Shown: positions 25,701-35,702 of the stretch, in pieces | Position numbering within the stretch: position 1 is the stretch's first letter | Layout: each line of letters begins with the position of its first letter | NCBI RefSeq assembly: GCF_021390435.2 | Contig: NZ_JAJVCN010000001.1 | Location: 744,001-808,000, forward strand | Length of the DNA: 64,000 bases | From: Kibdelosporangium philippinense | Lineage (GTDB): Bacteria > Actinomycetota > Actinomycetes > Mycobacteriales > Pseudonocardiaceae | Direction of reading: 5' to 3' | Translations under genes and position numbers: made by a program | Notes under the pieces: generated by a model | What the model saw: the letters and a program-made list of their open reading frames with translations, nothing else | What the model was told of the DNA's origin: nothing | Database searches by the model: none

Positions 25701-28700
25701 ATGAACTCTGGCTCCATCCCGACCCGTCCCGAGGCGGACCGCTTCGCCGCGTCCGCCGCGCAGCAGCGGCTGTGGTTTCTGCAGCATCGCCACCCGGCCA
25801 GTCGGGCGTACACCGTCACCGAGGCGATTTGGCTGCGCGGACCGCTCGACGCCGAGGCGCTGGAGCGTTCGCTCGCCGCGCTCGTCGAGCGGCACGCCCA
25901 GCTGCGCGTCGTCTTCGACTACCGCGACGGTGGGCTGTGGCAGCGGGTGCTGCCCGCCGGGGCACACCCGGTGGAGCTGCGCAGAGCCACTGTCGACCGC
26001 GACGAGGTTGACGCGTGGTTGGGCAGGCAGGCCGAGGAGGGTTTCGACCTGAGGACCGGGCCGCTGTTCCGGGCCGTGCTGGCGGAGCTGGGGCCAGACG
26101 AGCGGGTGTTCGCGTTCCTCGTGCACCACATCGTCACCGACGGCTGGGCGTCGCAGGTGTTCTTCGCCGAGCTGGGCGCGGCCTACCAGGCCGAGCTGGC
26201 CGGGACGCGTCCGGAGTGGACGGAACCGGCCGGGGACTACCGCGCGGCGGTCGACCGGGAGCGGGCACGGCTGGCGGCGCCGGAATTCGACACGCGGGTG
26301 GCGTCGGCGGCCGAGCCGGTGCGCTCGGCGTCCTTCGGTATCGATCTGCCTCGCGACGCGGCGGCGACCGAGCCCGCCCAGGCGGGGACCCTGCGCGAGC
26401 GACTGCCCGACGACCTGGTCAAGGGCGCGGAGACGGTCGCCGCCGCGCACGGCGCGACGCAGGCCATGTTCTACGCGGCGTCCTTCGCCGCGCTGCTGGC
26501 CCGCCACAGCGGGCAAGAACAGGTGGTCATCGGCCTGCCGGTGGCGGGCCGTGACCCGGAGGCGGCCAGTTGCTACGGGTTGTTCGTCAACACGATCCCG
26601 CTGCCTGTCACCGTGCGTGGTGATGACAGCTGGTCGGACCTGCTGGCCAGCGTGCGGGACGCCGCGGTGGTCGCGTACTCCCACGCCGACGTCCCGCTGG
26701 ACCGCCTCGCCGCGCACCTCGGCGGCGCGCCGCTGGCGGCGATGCTGGTCGTACAGCCTGACGACGAGCCGTTGCCGGAGCTGACTGGTGTACGGGCGGC
26801 GCGGTACTTCCCGATGAACCGGCACACCAAGTTCGACGTCGTGCTCCAGCTCGACCGGGCGCTCGCGGTTGCGCCCGGCGGTTCGGAGCCCGAGTCCGGC
26901 CTGTGGGCGGCGCTGGAATACCCCGCCGAGTCGTGGACACGCGCCCGCGCTGAGCGGCTGCTGGCGCACTGGCGGCTGGTCGTCGCGGCGATGAGCGCCG
27001 ACCCAGCCGCCCGGGTGGCCGACCTCGACCTGGTCACCCCGGCCGAGCAGGAGCTGCGGGCGGGCGGGCGCAGGCTGGCCGAGGCCGTGCCCGCACTGGA
27101 CCCGGTCGAGGGGTTCGCGCGGGTGGTCACCGAGCAGCCCGAAGCGCCCGCCGTGTGGCAGGACGGCCGCGTGCTCAGCTACGCCGGGCTGGCCGCCCGC
27201 GTCGGCGCGATCCAGTCCGCGCTGCTCGACGCCGGGATCGCTCCGGGCGACTCCGTCGGGGTCTGCCTGCGGCGCACGCCTGACCTCGTGGCCGCACTGC
27301 ACGCGATCCTGCGCAGCGGTGCGACGTACGTGCCGTTGGACCCGGCCTACCCGCGCGAGCGGCTGGCGTTCATCGCCGACGACGCCGACTGCGCGCTCAT
27401 CCTGGTCGAGCCGGACACCCGCGAGGTGCTGCCCGGCGGGGGAACGCCCACTTTGGACACCGCGGCCCTCGCCGACGCCGACCTGCCCGCCGCCGCGCCC
27501 ACCGACCCCGAGCACGTGGCGTACCTGATCTACACCTCCGGCTCCACCGGGCGGCCCAAGGGCGTGGCGATCCCGCACCGGGCCATGCGCGCGTTCCTCG
27601 GCTGGGCGCGGGCGCACTTCCCGGCCGACGAGGGCGCCGTCGTGCTCGCCAGCACGTCGGTCTGCTTCGACCTGTCGGTGTTCGAGCTGTTCCTGCCGCT
27701 GTCGCTGGGCGGCTCGGTGCGGCTGGTCGGGACCGCGCTGGAGCTGGCCGAGCGGCCGGACCCGGCGCCGACGCTGATCAACACCGTGCCCTCGGCGATG
27801 GCCGAACTGCTGCGCGCGGACGCTTTGCCGGCGCGGACCCGGGTCGTCAACCTCGCTGGCGAGGCACTGCCCAGGGCGCTTGTGGACCTCGTGCACGCGG
27901 CGTCGCCGTCGGTGCGTGTGTTCAACCTCTACGGCCCGTCCGAGGACACCACGTACTCGACCTGGTGCGAGGTGCCCAGGGGCAGCGCGGAGGAGCCGAC
28001 GATCGGCTTCCCGGTCGAGGGCACCAACGCGTACGTGCTCGACGCGGCGCTCGCCCCGGTTCCGGTCGGTGTGGACGGTGAGCTGTTCCTCGGCGGCCTC
28101 GGCGTCGCGCAGGGCTACCTCGGCAGGCCGGAGCTGACCGCCGAGCGCTTCCTGCCCGACCCGTTCACCACCGAGCCTGGCGCGCGCATGTACCGCACCG
28201 GCGACCGGGTGCGGCTGACCGACACCGGCGAGCTGCGCTACCTCGGCCGCTACGACCACCAGGTCAAGCTGCGTGGCTTCCGCATCGAGACCGGCGAGAT
28301 CGAGAGCCGCGCCGCCGAACTTGACGGCGTCGACCAGGCGGTCGTGACCGTGCGAACCGTGGCGGGCACGGACCACCTCGTCTGCTACTGGACCGGCGGC
28401 GCCGATGCGGACGCGCTGCGCGCCGCGCTCGCCGAGGCCCTGCCGGAGTACATGGTGCCCCGGTACTGGGTGCCGCTGAAGGCGTTCCCGCTCAACCCCA
28501 ACGGCAAGACCGATCGTGCCGCCCTGCCTGAGCCCGCCCGCGACACTGGCGGGTCGACCGCGCCCGCCACCGACACCGAGCGTGCCCTGGCCGAACTGGT
28601 CGCCGAGCTCACCGCGAGCGGGCCGCTGGGCGCCGACGCGGAGTTCTTCGAGCTCGGCGGGCACTCGCTAATGGCCATGCAGCTGGTAGTCGTCGTGCGC

Positions 28701-31700
28701 GAGCGGCTGGGCGCGGAGATCACCCTGGCCGACGTCTTCGCCGACCGGACCGTCCGCGCGCTGGCTGAGCGCGTCGACCGCGCCACCGCTAACCAGATCG
28801 TTCTGCCGCCGCTTCGGCCACGATCCGGCGCGGGCCCCGCACCGCTGGCGTACGCCCAGGAACGCATGTGGCTGGTTGACCAGCTACGGCCCGGGACCGC
28901 GATGCTCAACATCGGCATGGCGGTGCGGTTCACCGGCGACCTCGACCGTGACCTGCTACGCCGTGCGCTGCAGGGCCTCACCGACCGGCACGACGCGCTG
29001 CGGCTGCGGGTGGGCCGCGGACCGGACGGGAAGCTGCGCCAGCAGGCTGTGGCGAACCAGACGGTGGCGCCGCAGGTGTTGGCCTCGGCGGGCGAGAAGG
29101 CGACCGACCGGCTGCTGCGGTCGGCGGTGGCGACCCCGTTTGACGTCGCCACCGAGCCGCCCGCGCGCTGGGTGCTCGTCAACGAGCCCGGGGCTGCGGT
29201 GCTGTGCCTGGTGATCCACCACGTGGTCGCGGATGCACCGTCGCTGCGCGTGCTGTTCGACGAGCTGCTCGCCGACTACGCCGCGCTGCGCGAGCGCGCC
29301 CCGCTGACCCAGGCCCCTGCTGTGTCGGTGCTGGACTACGGCGAGTGGCAGCGCCACGCGCTGGACCACTCCATCGCCGTCCGCCGGGACCTGGCGTACT
29401 GGCGCGAGCGACTCGCCGACCTACCCGACCGGCTCCGGCTGGCGTTCGACCGCGACCCCGCCGCCGCGACGGCGTTCAGCGGATCGCGGGTGACCCGCAA
29501 GCTCCCGGACGCCGCTGTCGACGCGCTGCTGGCGGTCGGCCGGTCGGCCGGTGCGACGCCGTTCGCGGCGCTGCTGGCGGCGTACCAGGGGCTGATGGGC
29601 AGGCTGTCCGGGCAGGACGACATCGTGGTCGGCACACCGATCGCCGACCGGGACCAGTCCGGGACTGAGCGGCTGGTCGGGTGCCTGCTCAACACGCTCG
29701 CGCTGCGCGCCGACCTGTCGGGCGCGCTCTCGTACGCCGAGCTGCTCGCGCAGACCCGGCAGCGGTGCCTGGAGGCGTTCGCCCACCAGCAGACGCCGTT
29801 CGAGTTGGTGGTCGGCGCGCTGGACGTCGAGCGCGCGGTCGATCACACGCCGGTGTTCCAGACGATGTTCGTCCTGCACGGCGACCAGCAGCCGCTGCCG
29901 GCGCCCGCGGGCTTGGGCTGCTCGGTGGTCGAGGTCGAGCCGGTGGCCACGCAGTTCGACGTCACCGTGATGGTCAGTCGCGACGAGCGCGGCTGGGTGG
30001 CCGAGTGGGACTACCGCACTGATCTGTTCGACGCCGCCACCGTCGAGCGTTTCGCCGACTGCTTCGCGGCCATGATCGCAGCCGCGGCGCGGGAACCGGC
30101 GCTGCCGCTGACGCACCTGCGGTTGGGGCAGACGGAACTGCCCGCGAGCGGTCGTCCGGCAGCCACCCCGGTCCCGGCCACACTGCCCGAGCTGTTCGCC
30201 GCGCACGCCCACCGGGACGAGCCCGCCGTACGCGACGACGACGGCACGCTGACGTACCGCGAACTCGACGCCGCCGCCAATCGGCTGGCCCGTCGGCTCG
30301 CCGGGCGCGGGGTCGGCCAGGACGACCTGGTGGCCATCGTGCTGCCGCGCACTCGCGCCGCGGTGACCGCCGTGCTGGGCGTGGCGAAGGCGGGCGCGGC
30401 GTTCCTGTGCCTCGACCCGGCATTGCCCGCCGAGCGGATGGCCTGGATCGCCCGGGACGCGGGTGTCCGGCTGCAGATCACCGACGCCTCGCTGGCCGGC
30501 AGGCTGGACGCGGTGCCCGAGCTGCGCCTGGACGGTGAACGCCCTGGCGAGCCGGTCGCCGACCCCGACTTGCACCGCCTGACCACCGACCACCTTTGCT
30601 ACGCGATCTACACCTCCGGGTCGACCGGAACACCGAAGGGTGTGCTCCTGCCGCACAGCGGCTTGGCGCAGCTGCGCGACCTGCACCGCGACCGGTTCGA
30701 CGCAGGCCCCGGATCGCACGTGCTGCAGTACGCGCCGCACTCGTTCGACGCGTGGGTGTGGGAGTGCGCCATGGCGCTGCTGACGGGCGCCTGCCTGCAC
30801 ATGACGGCCGCCGACGCCCTGCTGCCTGGCGGCCCGCTCGAGTCGGCGCTGGCCGCGCGCGGGATCACGCACCTGACCATGCCGCCGTCGAACCTGGCGA
30901 TGGTCACGGCCCTGCCGGACTCCCTGCGGCACCTGGTGCTCGCAGGCGAGGCCCTGCCCGCCGACCTCGTGACACGCTGGGGCGGCCGGGTGCACATGTG
31001 GAACGCGTACGGCCCGAGCGAAGCCACCGTGTGCGGCACCATCCGCGACTGCACGGACCTGCCTGCCGGGCAGGCACCCACGATCGGGACCGCGTTCGCC
31101 GGGGCACAGGCGTACGTGCTGGACGAGGCGCTCAACCCGGTCCCCGCGGGCGTACCGGGCGAGCTGTGCCTCGGTGGCCAGGGCCTGGGCCGTGGGTACC
31201 TCGGCCGTCCTGAGTTGACCGCGTCCGTGTTCGTGCCGCACCCGGACCCGGCCCGCCCAGGCGAGCGCCTGTACCGCACCGGCGATCGGGCCCGGCTGAC
31301 GGCCGACGGGGAAATCGAGTTCCTCGGCCGCGCCGACGACCAGGTCAAGCTCCGTGGCATCCGGGTCGAGCTGGGTGAGATCGAACGCGCGCTGGCGGCC
31401 GGCCCCCGGGTCGGTGGCGCGGTGGTGCTGGTCGCGGGCACGGGCGGGGAACAGCACCTCGTCGGGTTCGTCACCGGACCGGCCGATCTTGACGTCGAGG
31501 AACTGCGCGGACAGCTCACCACGACGTTGCCCGCGTACATGGTCCCCGCGTGGGTCGACCGGCTTGAGGCGTTCCCGTTGACCGGCAACGGCAAGCTCGA
31601 CCGCCGGGCTCTGGCGGCTCGCGCCGCCACCCGCAGGCCGGTGCGGCGGGCGTCGGCTCCGCCGCGGGGGCCGGTGGAGACCGAGATCACCGCGATCTGG

Positions 31701-31931
31701 CGGGAACTGCTGCCCGACGCGGAGATCGGCCGCGAGGACAGCTTCTTCGCCCTCGGCGGCACGTCGCTGACCTTGACCCGGCTGCACGAGCGGTTGGACG
31801 CCCGCTACCGCGGCGCGCTCAAACTCGTCGACCTGTTCCGCCTGACCACCGTGGCGGCGATCGCCACGGCGCTGGAGAACACCGGCGCCGTCGAGCCCGC
31901 CGCGTCCGCCGATCTGAGCTTCCGACTGTAG
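25701..31931 (+). CDS. NRPS, two modules C-A-T-C-A-T
   Basis: 2076 residues. Domains: C1 about 15-455 (HHIVTDG), A1 470-945 (YTSGSTGRPKG), T1 953-1023 (LGGHSL), C2 1046-1476 (HHVVADA), A2 1493-1980 (YTSGSTGTPKG), T2 1990-2066 (LGGTSL). Aligned by eye to GrsA, the A1 specificity residues are DLFTNALTYK, close to a code I associate with alanine (DLFNNALTYK), and A2 is DAWTVAAVCK, a phenylalanine-type code. The N-terminal C domain means something is condensed onto the first residue, for example an acyl, formylated or carrier-borne unit. No epimerase domain. GAGGAA precedes ATG 25701; the PKS gene follows after nine bases. Confidence 0.93.
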   Translation: MNSGSIPTRPEADRFAASAAQQRLWFLQHRHPASRAYTVTEAIWLRGPLDAEALERSLAALVERHAQLRVVFDYRDGGLWQRVLPAGAHPVELRRATVDRDEVDAWLGRQAEEGFDLRTGPLFRAVLAELGPDERVFAFLVHHIVTDGWASQVFFAELGAAYQAELAGTRPEWTEPAGDYRAAVDRERARLAAPEFDTRVASAAEPVRSASFGIDLPRDAAATEPAQAGTLRERLPDDLVKGAETVAAAHGATQAMFYAASFAALLARHSGQEQVVIGLPVAGRDPEAASCYGLFVNTIPLPVTVRGDDSWSDLLASVRDAAVVAYSHADVPLDRLAAHLGGAPLAAMLVVQPDDEPLPELTGVRAARYFPMNRHTKFDVVLQLDRALAVAPGGSEPESGLWAALEYPAESWTRARAERLLAHWRLVVAAMSADPAARVADLDLVTPAEQELRAGGRRLAEAVPALDPVEGFARVVTEQPEAPAVWQDGRVLSYAGLAARVGAIQSALLDAGIAPGDSVGVCLRRTPDLVAALHAILRSGATYVPLDPAYPRERLAFIADDADCALILVEPDTREVLPGGGTPTLDTAALADADLPAAAPTDPEHVAYLIYTSGSTGRPKGVAIPHRAMRAFLGWARAHFPADEGAVVLASTSVCFDLSVFELFLPLSLGGSVRLVGTALELAERPDPAPTLINTVPSAMAELLRADALPARTRVVNLAGEALPRALVDLVHAASPSVRVFNLYGPSEDTTYSTWCEVPRGSAEEPTIGFPVEGTNAYVLDAALAPVPVGVDGELFLGGLGVAQGYLGRPELTAERFLPDPFTTEPGARMYRTGDRVRLTDTGELRYLGRYDHQVKLRGFRIETGEIESRAAELDGVDQAVVTVRTVAGTDHLVCYWTGGADADALRAALAEALPEYMVPRYWVPLKAFPLNPNGKTDRAALPEPARDTGGSTAPATDTERALAELVAELTASGPLGADAEFFELGGHSLMAMQLVVVVRERLGAEITLADVFADRTVRALAERVDRATANQIVLPPLRPRSGAGPAPLAYAQERMWLVDQLRPGTAMLNIGMAVRFTGDLDRDLLRRALQGLTDRHDALRLRVGRGPDGKLRQQAVANQTVAPQVLASAGEKATDRLLRSAVATPFDVATEPPARWVLVNEPGAAVLCLVIHHVVADAPSLRVLFDELLADYAALRERAPLTQAPAVSVLDYGEWQRHALDHSIAVRRDLAYWRERLADLPDRLRLAFDRDPAAATAFSGSRVTRKLPDAAVDALLAVGRSAGATPFAALLAAYQGLMGRLSGQDDIVVGTPIADRDQSGTERLVGCLLNTLALRADLSGALSYAELLAQTRQRCLEAFAHQQTPFELVVGALDVERAVDHTPVFQTMFVLHGDQQPLPAPAGLGCSVVEVEPVATQFDVTVMVSRDERGWVAEWDYRTDLFDAATVERFADCFAAMIAAAAREPALPLTHLRLGQTELPASGRPAATPVPATLPELFAAHAHRDEPAVRDDDGTLTYRELDAAANRLARRLAGRGVGQDDLVAIVLPRTRAAVTAVLGVAKAGAAFLCLDPALPAERMAWIARDAGVRLQITDASLAGRLDAVPELRLDGERPGEPVADPDLHRLTTDHLCYAIYTSGSTGTPKGVLLPHSGLAQLRDLHRDRFDAGPGSHVLQYAPHSFDAWVWECAMALLTGACLHMTAADALLPGGPLESALAARGITHLTMPPSNLAMVTALPDSLRHLVLAGEALPADLVTRWGGRVHMWNAYGPSEATVCGTIRDCTDLPAGQAPTIGTAFAGAQAYVLDEALNPVPAGVPGELCLGGQGLGRGYLGRPELTASVFVPHPDPARPGERLYRTGDRARLTADGEIEFLGRADDQVKLRGIRVELGEIERALAAGPRVGGAVVLVAGTGGEQHLVGFVTGPADLDVEELRGQLTTTLPAYMVPAWVDRLEAFPLTGNGKLDRRALAARAATRRPVRRASAPPRGPVETEITAIWRELLPDAEIGREDSFFALGGTSLTLTRLHERLDARYRGALKLVDLFRLTTVAAIATALENTGAVEPAASADLSFRL

Positions 31932-31940
31932 GGGCGGTTG

Positions 31941-34900
31941 ATGCAGAGCATTGGGATTGAGCCGGCGACCGTCGCGTTTCAGCCGGTTGCCATCGTGGGC
32001 GTCGCCGCCGAGTTGCCAGGGGCCGGCGATCTCGACGCGCTCGCTGCCTTGGTGGAGCAGCGCCGGGACCTTGTCGGGGTGGTGCCGCCGGAGCGGCGGG
32101 CCGACGCCGGGATGACGGTGGACGAGCCGTTGGCCGAGTGTGCGTTGCTGGACCGGGTTGACGCGTTCGACCACGCCTTCTTCGGATTGTCGCTGCGGGA
32201 AGCGCGGCAGATGGATCCCCAGCAGCGAGCCCTGCTGGAGCTGAGTTGCCGGGCCATTTGGGACGGTGGGCGGTCGCTGACGCAGTTGCGTGGCAGCCGG
32301 ACCGCTGTGGTGTTCGGCGCCGCCGCCGAGGAGTACTCGACGCTGCTTGATCCGGCCGCCCAGCCGATGGTGACGGGGCTGCTGCCTGCGGCTCAGGCCG
32401 GGCGGGTGGCGCACGCGTTGGATCTGCGGGGGCCTGCCGCGGCCGTCGACACCGCTTGTTCCTCCAGTCTGTCCGCGGTGCTCGATGCCTGCCGGAGGCT
32501 GGGGGCAGGCGAGGTCGAGTGGGCGCTGGCAGGCGGGGTTCGGCTGTTCCCGGTTCCGCCGTCGGCCAATGAGCCTGGTGCGGAGAGCATCGTCTCGCCG
32601 GGTGGGCGCTCGCGCAGCTTCGACGCTGCCGCCGACGGGACCGGGCTGGGCGAGGGCGGGGCGGTGTTCCTGCTGAAGTTGCTCTCCCACGCCCAGGCCG
32701 ACGGCGACCCTGTGCACGCGGTGATCATCGGTGGCGCGTCGAACCACGACGGTGGACGCAGCAACGGGTTCGCTGCGCCCAGTGCGGAGGCGCAAGAGGA
32801 ACTGCTGCTGACCGCGTGGCAGTCCGCAGGCGTGCACCCGAACTCGGTCGGCTTCATCGAGGCACACGGGACGGGAACCCGCCTGGGTGACCCGATTGAG
32901 TTCCAGGCGTTGACGGCGGCGTTCGTGCGGCGTACCGGCCGGACCGGGTTCTGCGTGCTCAGTTCGGTCAAGTCGAACCTCGGGCATCTCGACTCGGCGG
33001 CGGGTGCCGCCGGGCTGGCGAAGGCCATCGTGGCGCTGCGGGAAGGGCGACGTTACGCCTCGGCACACTTCACGACGCCGAATCCGTTGCTGGAGACCGG
33101 GAATTCGGCGCTGGTCCTGTCGTCGGCCACCGAATCTTGGGAGACATCGGCGCAGCGGCGGGCGGGGGTCAGCTCGTTCGGGCTCACCGGCACCAACGTC
33201 CACCTGGTTGTCGAGCAGGCGCCGCCGGTATGGCGGGAGGACGCGCCTGCCGTGGGCGAGCTGGTGATCCCGGTCGCCGCGCGTAGCGCCGCCGGGCTTC
33301 GTTCGCACGCGCGAGTGCTGGCCGATCACCTGCGCGCCCATCCTGAGCGGTTCGCCGACGCCGCGGCGGTGCAGGCGCTGGGGCGTGACCACGAGCGGGT
33401 CCGGGCCTGCGTGCGGGCCGCGACTGCCGAGGAGGCGGTCGCTGCGCTGGATCGGATCGCCGACGGGGACGACATTGCCGAGACCACGCCAGCGGTGCCG
33501 GTGCTCCTGCTCCCGCATGAGGACGTCCCGGTCGACGCCGCCGCATGGGCGACAGCCTTTCCGGCGCTCGGCGGGCCCAGTCACCCGATGGCCGACCGGC
33601 TCGCCCCGGTCCGCGCCCTGATCCACGCGGGCGTCTCCGATCGGATCGTCATCGGCAGTGGCAGCGGCAACCTGCTGCTCGACATCCTGCGCGGCGAGAC
33701 CGACGCGGCCACCGCCGCCGCGAACGCTGCCTCGCTGGGCGTGGTCGCTCCGCCCGACGCCGCTCGCGTGGACGCCGCGATGACGACGATCGCCGCGCAG
33801 GGCAGGCCGGTCTGCGTCACGCCGTGGCGCGGTGGGCTGGTCGACGTGATGGGCGCCGTCGTGCCGCGGCACGACGGCGAGAGTTTCGCGTTCGACGCCG
33901 ACGCTGCCCCGCGCACCGCGCTCGCCGACTTGATCGCCGCGCTGTACCGGACCGGTGTGGACATCGACTGGGCGAAGTGCGTCGACTTCCTCGGCGGATA
34001 CGGCAGGCGCAGCTCCGTGCCCACCGCCCTGTTCGAACGCACCCGCTGCTGGGTCGAGAAGCCCTACAACGGCCGCGCGACAGCCAGGCCCGCCGAACCG
34101 GTGGCCGAAGCGGTGCCCGTGCACCGGCTCAAGGAAGACGACGGCACGCCGGCCGAGATCGCACTGGCGGCGATCTGGTGCGACGTGCTCGAAACCGAGT
34201 CGGTCAGCCGCGACGACGACTTCTTCGACCTCGGCGGCGACTCGCTCATGCAGGTCCAGTTGGAGAACGCCATCCAGGCCGACTTCGGCATCGAGATCGC
34301 CTTCGACGCCTTCTACGACCACACCACCCTGCGTGAGCTGGCCGCCCACATCGCCGCGCTCGCGCCGGTGACCGACGCCGGCGGCCCCACCCACGACCCG
34401 GGCCGCGACCGCGCCCCGGCCACCCACTCGCAGCGCCGGATGTGGCTGCTCCAGCAGCTGGCTCCGGATTCCGGCGCTTACAACGTCGCCGCGGCGTACG
34501 AACTCGACGGCCCGGTCGATGTGGACACGTTGCGCGCCGCGCTCGACGCGCTCGCCGCCCGGCACGGCGTGCTGCGCACCCGATTGGTGCTGGAGGACGG
34601 CGAGCTGGTGCAGCGGGTGGAGCCGCCCGCGCCGTTCGACCTCACCGTGGCGACCCTCGCGCCGGGGTCTGAGGCTGCCGACGAACTGCGCGCGCACGCG
34701 GCGCGACCGTTCGACCTGGCCGCCGCGGGCGCGGCCCGAGGCCTGCTGCTGCGCGACGGCGACCGCGCCTGGCTTCAACTCGTGCTGCACCACGCGATCT
34801 GTGACGAGCAGTCGATGGGCCTACTGCTCGACGACCTCGTCGCGCACTACGCCGCACTGCGCGACGACACGCCGCCACCTGCCGCGCCAGCGCTCCAGTT

Positions 34901-35702
34901 CGTCGACTGGGCCGCATGGGAGCACGGCCAGGAGCGCGCGCAGGACGCCGACTACTGGTTGGAGCGGCTGCGCGGCGCGCCGACCGAGCTGCCGTTGCCC
35001 ACCGATTTCCCCTACGGCGCCCAGCAGGACTACCGCGGGGCCTGGCTGGACCTTGAGGTGCCCGCCGAACTGGTCAAGCGCGTCCGCGAAGAGGCACGCA
35101 CCCGCAACGGCACGCTGTTCACCTGGCTGATGACGGCCTACGCCGCATGGCTGGCGCGGCTGACCCAGGCCGAGGATTTCATCGTCGGGGTGCCGATCGC
35201 CGGCCGCCACCGGGTTGAGGCGGAGAACCTGCCCGGCTGCTTCATCAACACCCTCGCCCTGCGCGTGGACGCCAGCGGCGACCCGAGTTTCACCACGCTG
35301 TTCGACCGCGTCCGGGCTGGGCTCGTCGGTGCATTCGCCCACCAGCGTCACCCGTTCGACGTGCTGGTCGAACAGGTCGGTGCGGGCGGCGATGCGGCCA
35401 GGCCGCCGCTGGTGCAGACACTGCTGTCGCTGCAGGGCGCGGGCGGCGACGCCGAACGGCGGCTGGGCGAGGCCGCCATGAGCCCGGTGCAGGTCGACAC
35501 CGCGACCTCGTGGTTCGACCTGTCCGCGGTGCTGTGGGAGGAGCCCGCGGGCGGCCTCGGCGGCATCCTCGCCTACTGCACCGCGCTGTTCGAACAAGCC
35601 ACCGCGGCGGCATTCCGACGGGACTGGCTCGCCCTGATCGAGGCCGGTCTCACCGAGCCGCACGAATCGATCCACACACTGCTGGAGGAAGACTCATGGT
35701 GA
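31941..35702 (+). CDS. AT-less PKS-NRPS hybrid: KS-(AT relic)-ACP-C
   Basis: 1253 residues. KS (about 17-430) is intact, with Cys173 in DTACSSS and the two histidines in EAHGTGT and NLGHLDSA. Where an acyltransferase should be (about 440-650) there are only some 200 residues without a GHSxG motif; the post-AT linker survives (VDIDWAKC then FERTRCWVE, about 665-706). ACP about 730-803 (DLGGDSLM). C domain about 820-1250, HHAICDE. It should extend the peptidyl chain by one malonyl-type unit loaded by an AT from elsewhere, and the C domain probably passes the chain to a separate module. ATG 31941 follows AGGGG. Its last bases overlap the SHMT-like gene. Confidence 0.9.
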   Translation: MQSIGIEPATVAFQPVAIVGVAAELPGAGDLDALAALVEQRRDLVGVVPPERRADAGMTVDEPLAECALLDRVDAFDHAFFGLSLREARQMDPQQRALLELSCRAIWDGGRSLTQLRGSRTAVVFGAAAEEYSTLLDPAAQPMVTGLLPAAQAGRVAHALDLRGPAAAVDTACSSSLSAVLDACRRLGAGEVEWALAGGVRLFPVPPSANEPGAESIVSPGGRSRSFDAAADGTGLGEGGAVFLLKLLSHAQADGDPVHAVIIGGASNHDGGRSNGFAAPSAEAQEELLLTAWQSAGVHPNSVGFIEAHGTGTRLGDPIEFQALTAAFVRRTGRTGFCVLSSVKSNLGHLDSAAGAAGLAKAIVALREGRRYASAHFTTPNPLLETGNSALVLSSATESWETSAQRRAGVSSFGLTGTNVHLVVEQAPPVWREDAPAVGELVIPVAARSAAGLRSHARVLADHLRAHPERFADAAAVQALGRDHERVRACVRAATAEEAVAALDRIADGDDIAETTPAVPVLLLPHEDVPVDAAAWATAFPALGGPSHPMADRLAPVRALIHAGVSDRIVIGSGSGNLLLDILRGETDAATAAANAASLGVVAPPDAARVDAAMTTIAAQGRPVCVTPWRGGLVDVMGAVVPRHDGESFAFDADAAPRTALADLIAALYRTGVDIDWAKCVDFLGGYGRRSSVPTALFERTRCWVEKPYNGRATARPAEPVAEAVPVHRLKEDDGTPAEIALAAIWCDVLETESVSRDDDFFDLGGDSLMQVQLENAIQADFGIEIAFDAFYDHTTLRELAAHIAALAPVTDAGGPTHDPGRDRAPATHSQRRMWLLQQLAPDSGAYNVAAAYELDGPVDVDTLRAALDALAARHGVLRTRLVLEDGELVQRVEPPAPFDLTVATLAPGSEAADELRAHAARPFDLAAAGAARGLLLRDGDRAWLQLVLHHAICDEQSMGLLLDDLVAHYAALRDDTPPPAAPALQFVDWAAWEHGQERAQDADYWLERLRGAPTELPLPTDFPYGAQQDYRGAWLDLEVPAELVKRVREEARTRNGTLFTWLMTAYAAWLARLTQAEDFIVGVPIAGRHRVEAENLPGCFINTLALRVDASGDPSFTTLFDRVRAGLVGAFAHQRHPFDVLVEQVGAGGDAARPPLVQTLLSLQGAGGDAERRLGEAAMSPVQVDTATSWFDLSAVLWEEPAGGLGGILAYCTALFEQATAAAFRRDWLALIEAGLTEPHESIHTLLEEDSW

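Noticed and set aside
25641-34793. Very long open frames on the strand opposite the NRPS and PKS genes
   Set aside because: They mirror the third-codon GC bias of the real genes, have no recognisable domains, and lie entirely within well-supported modular synthase genes.
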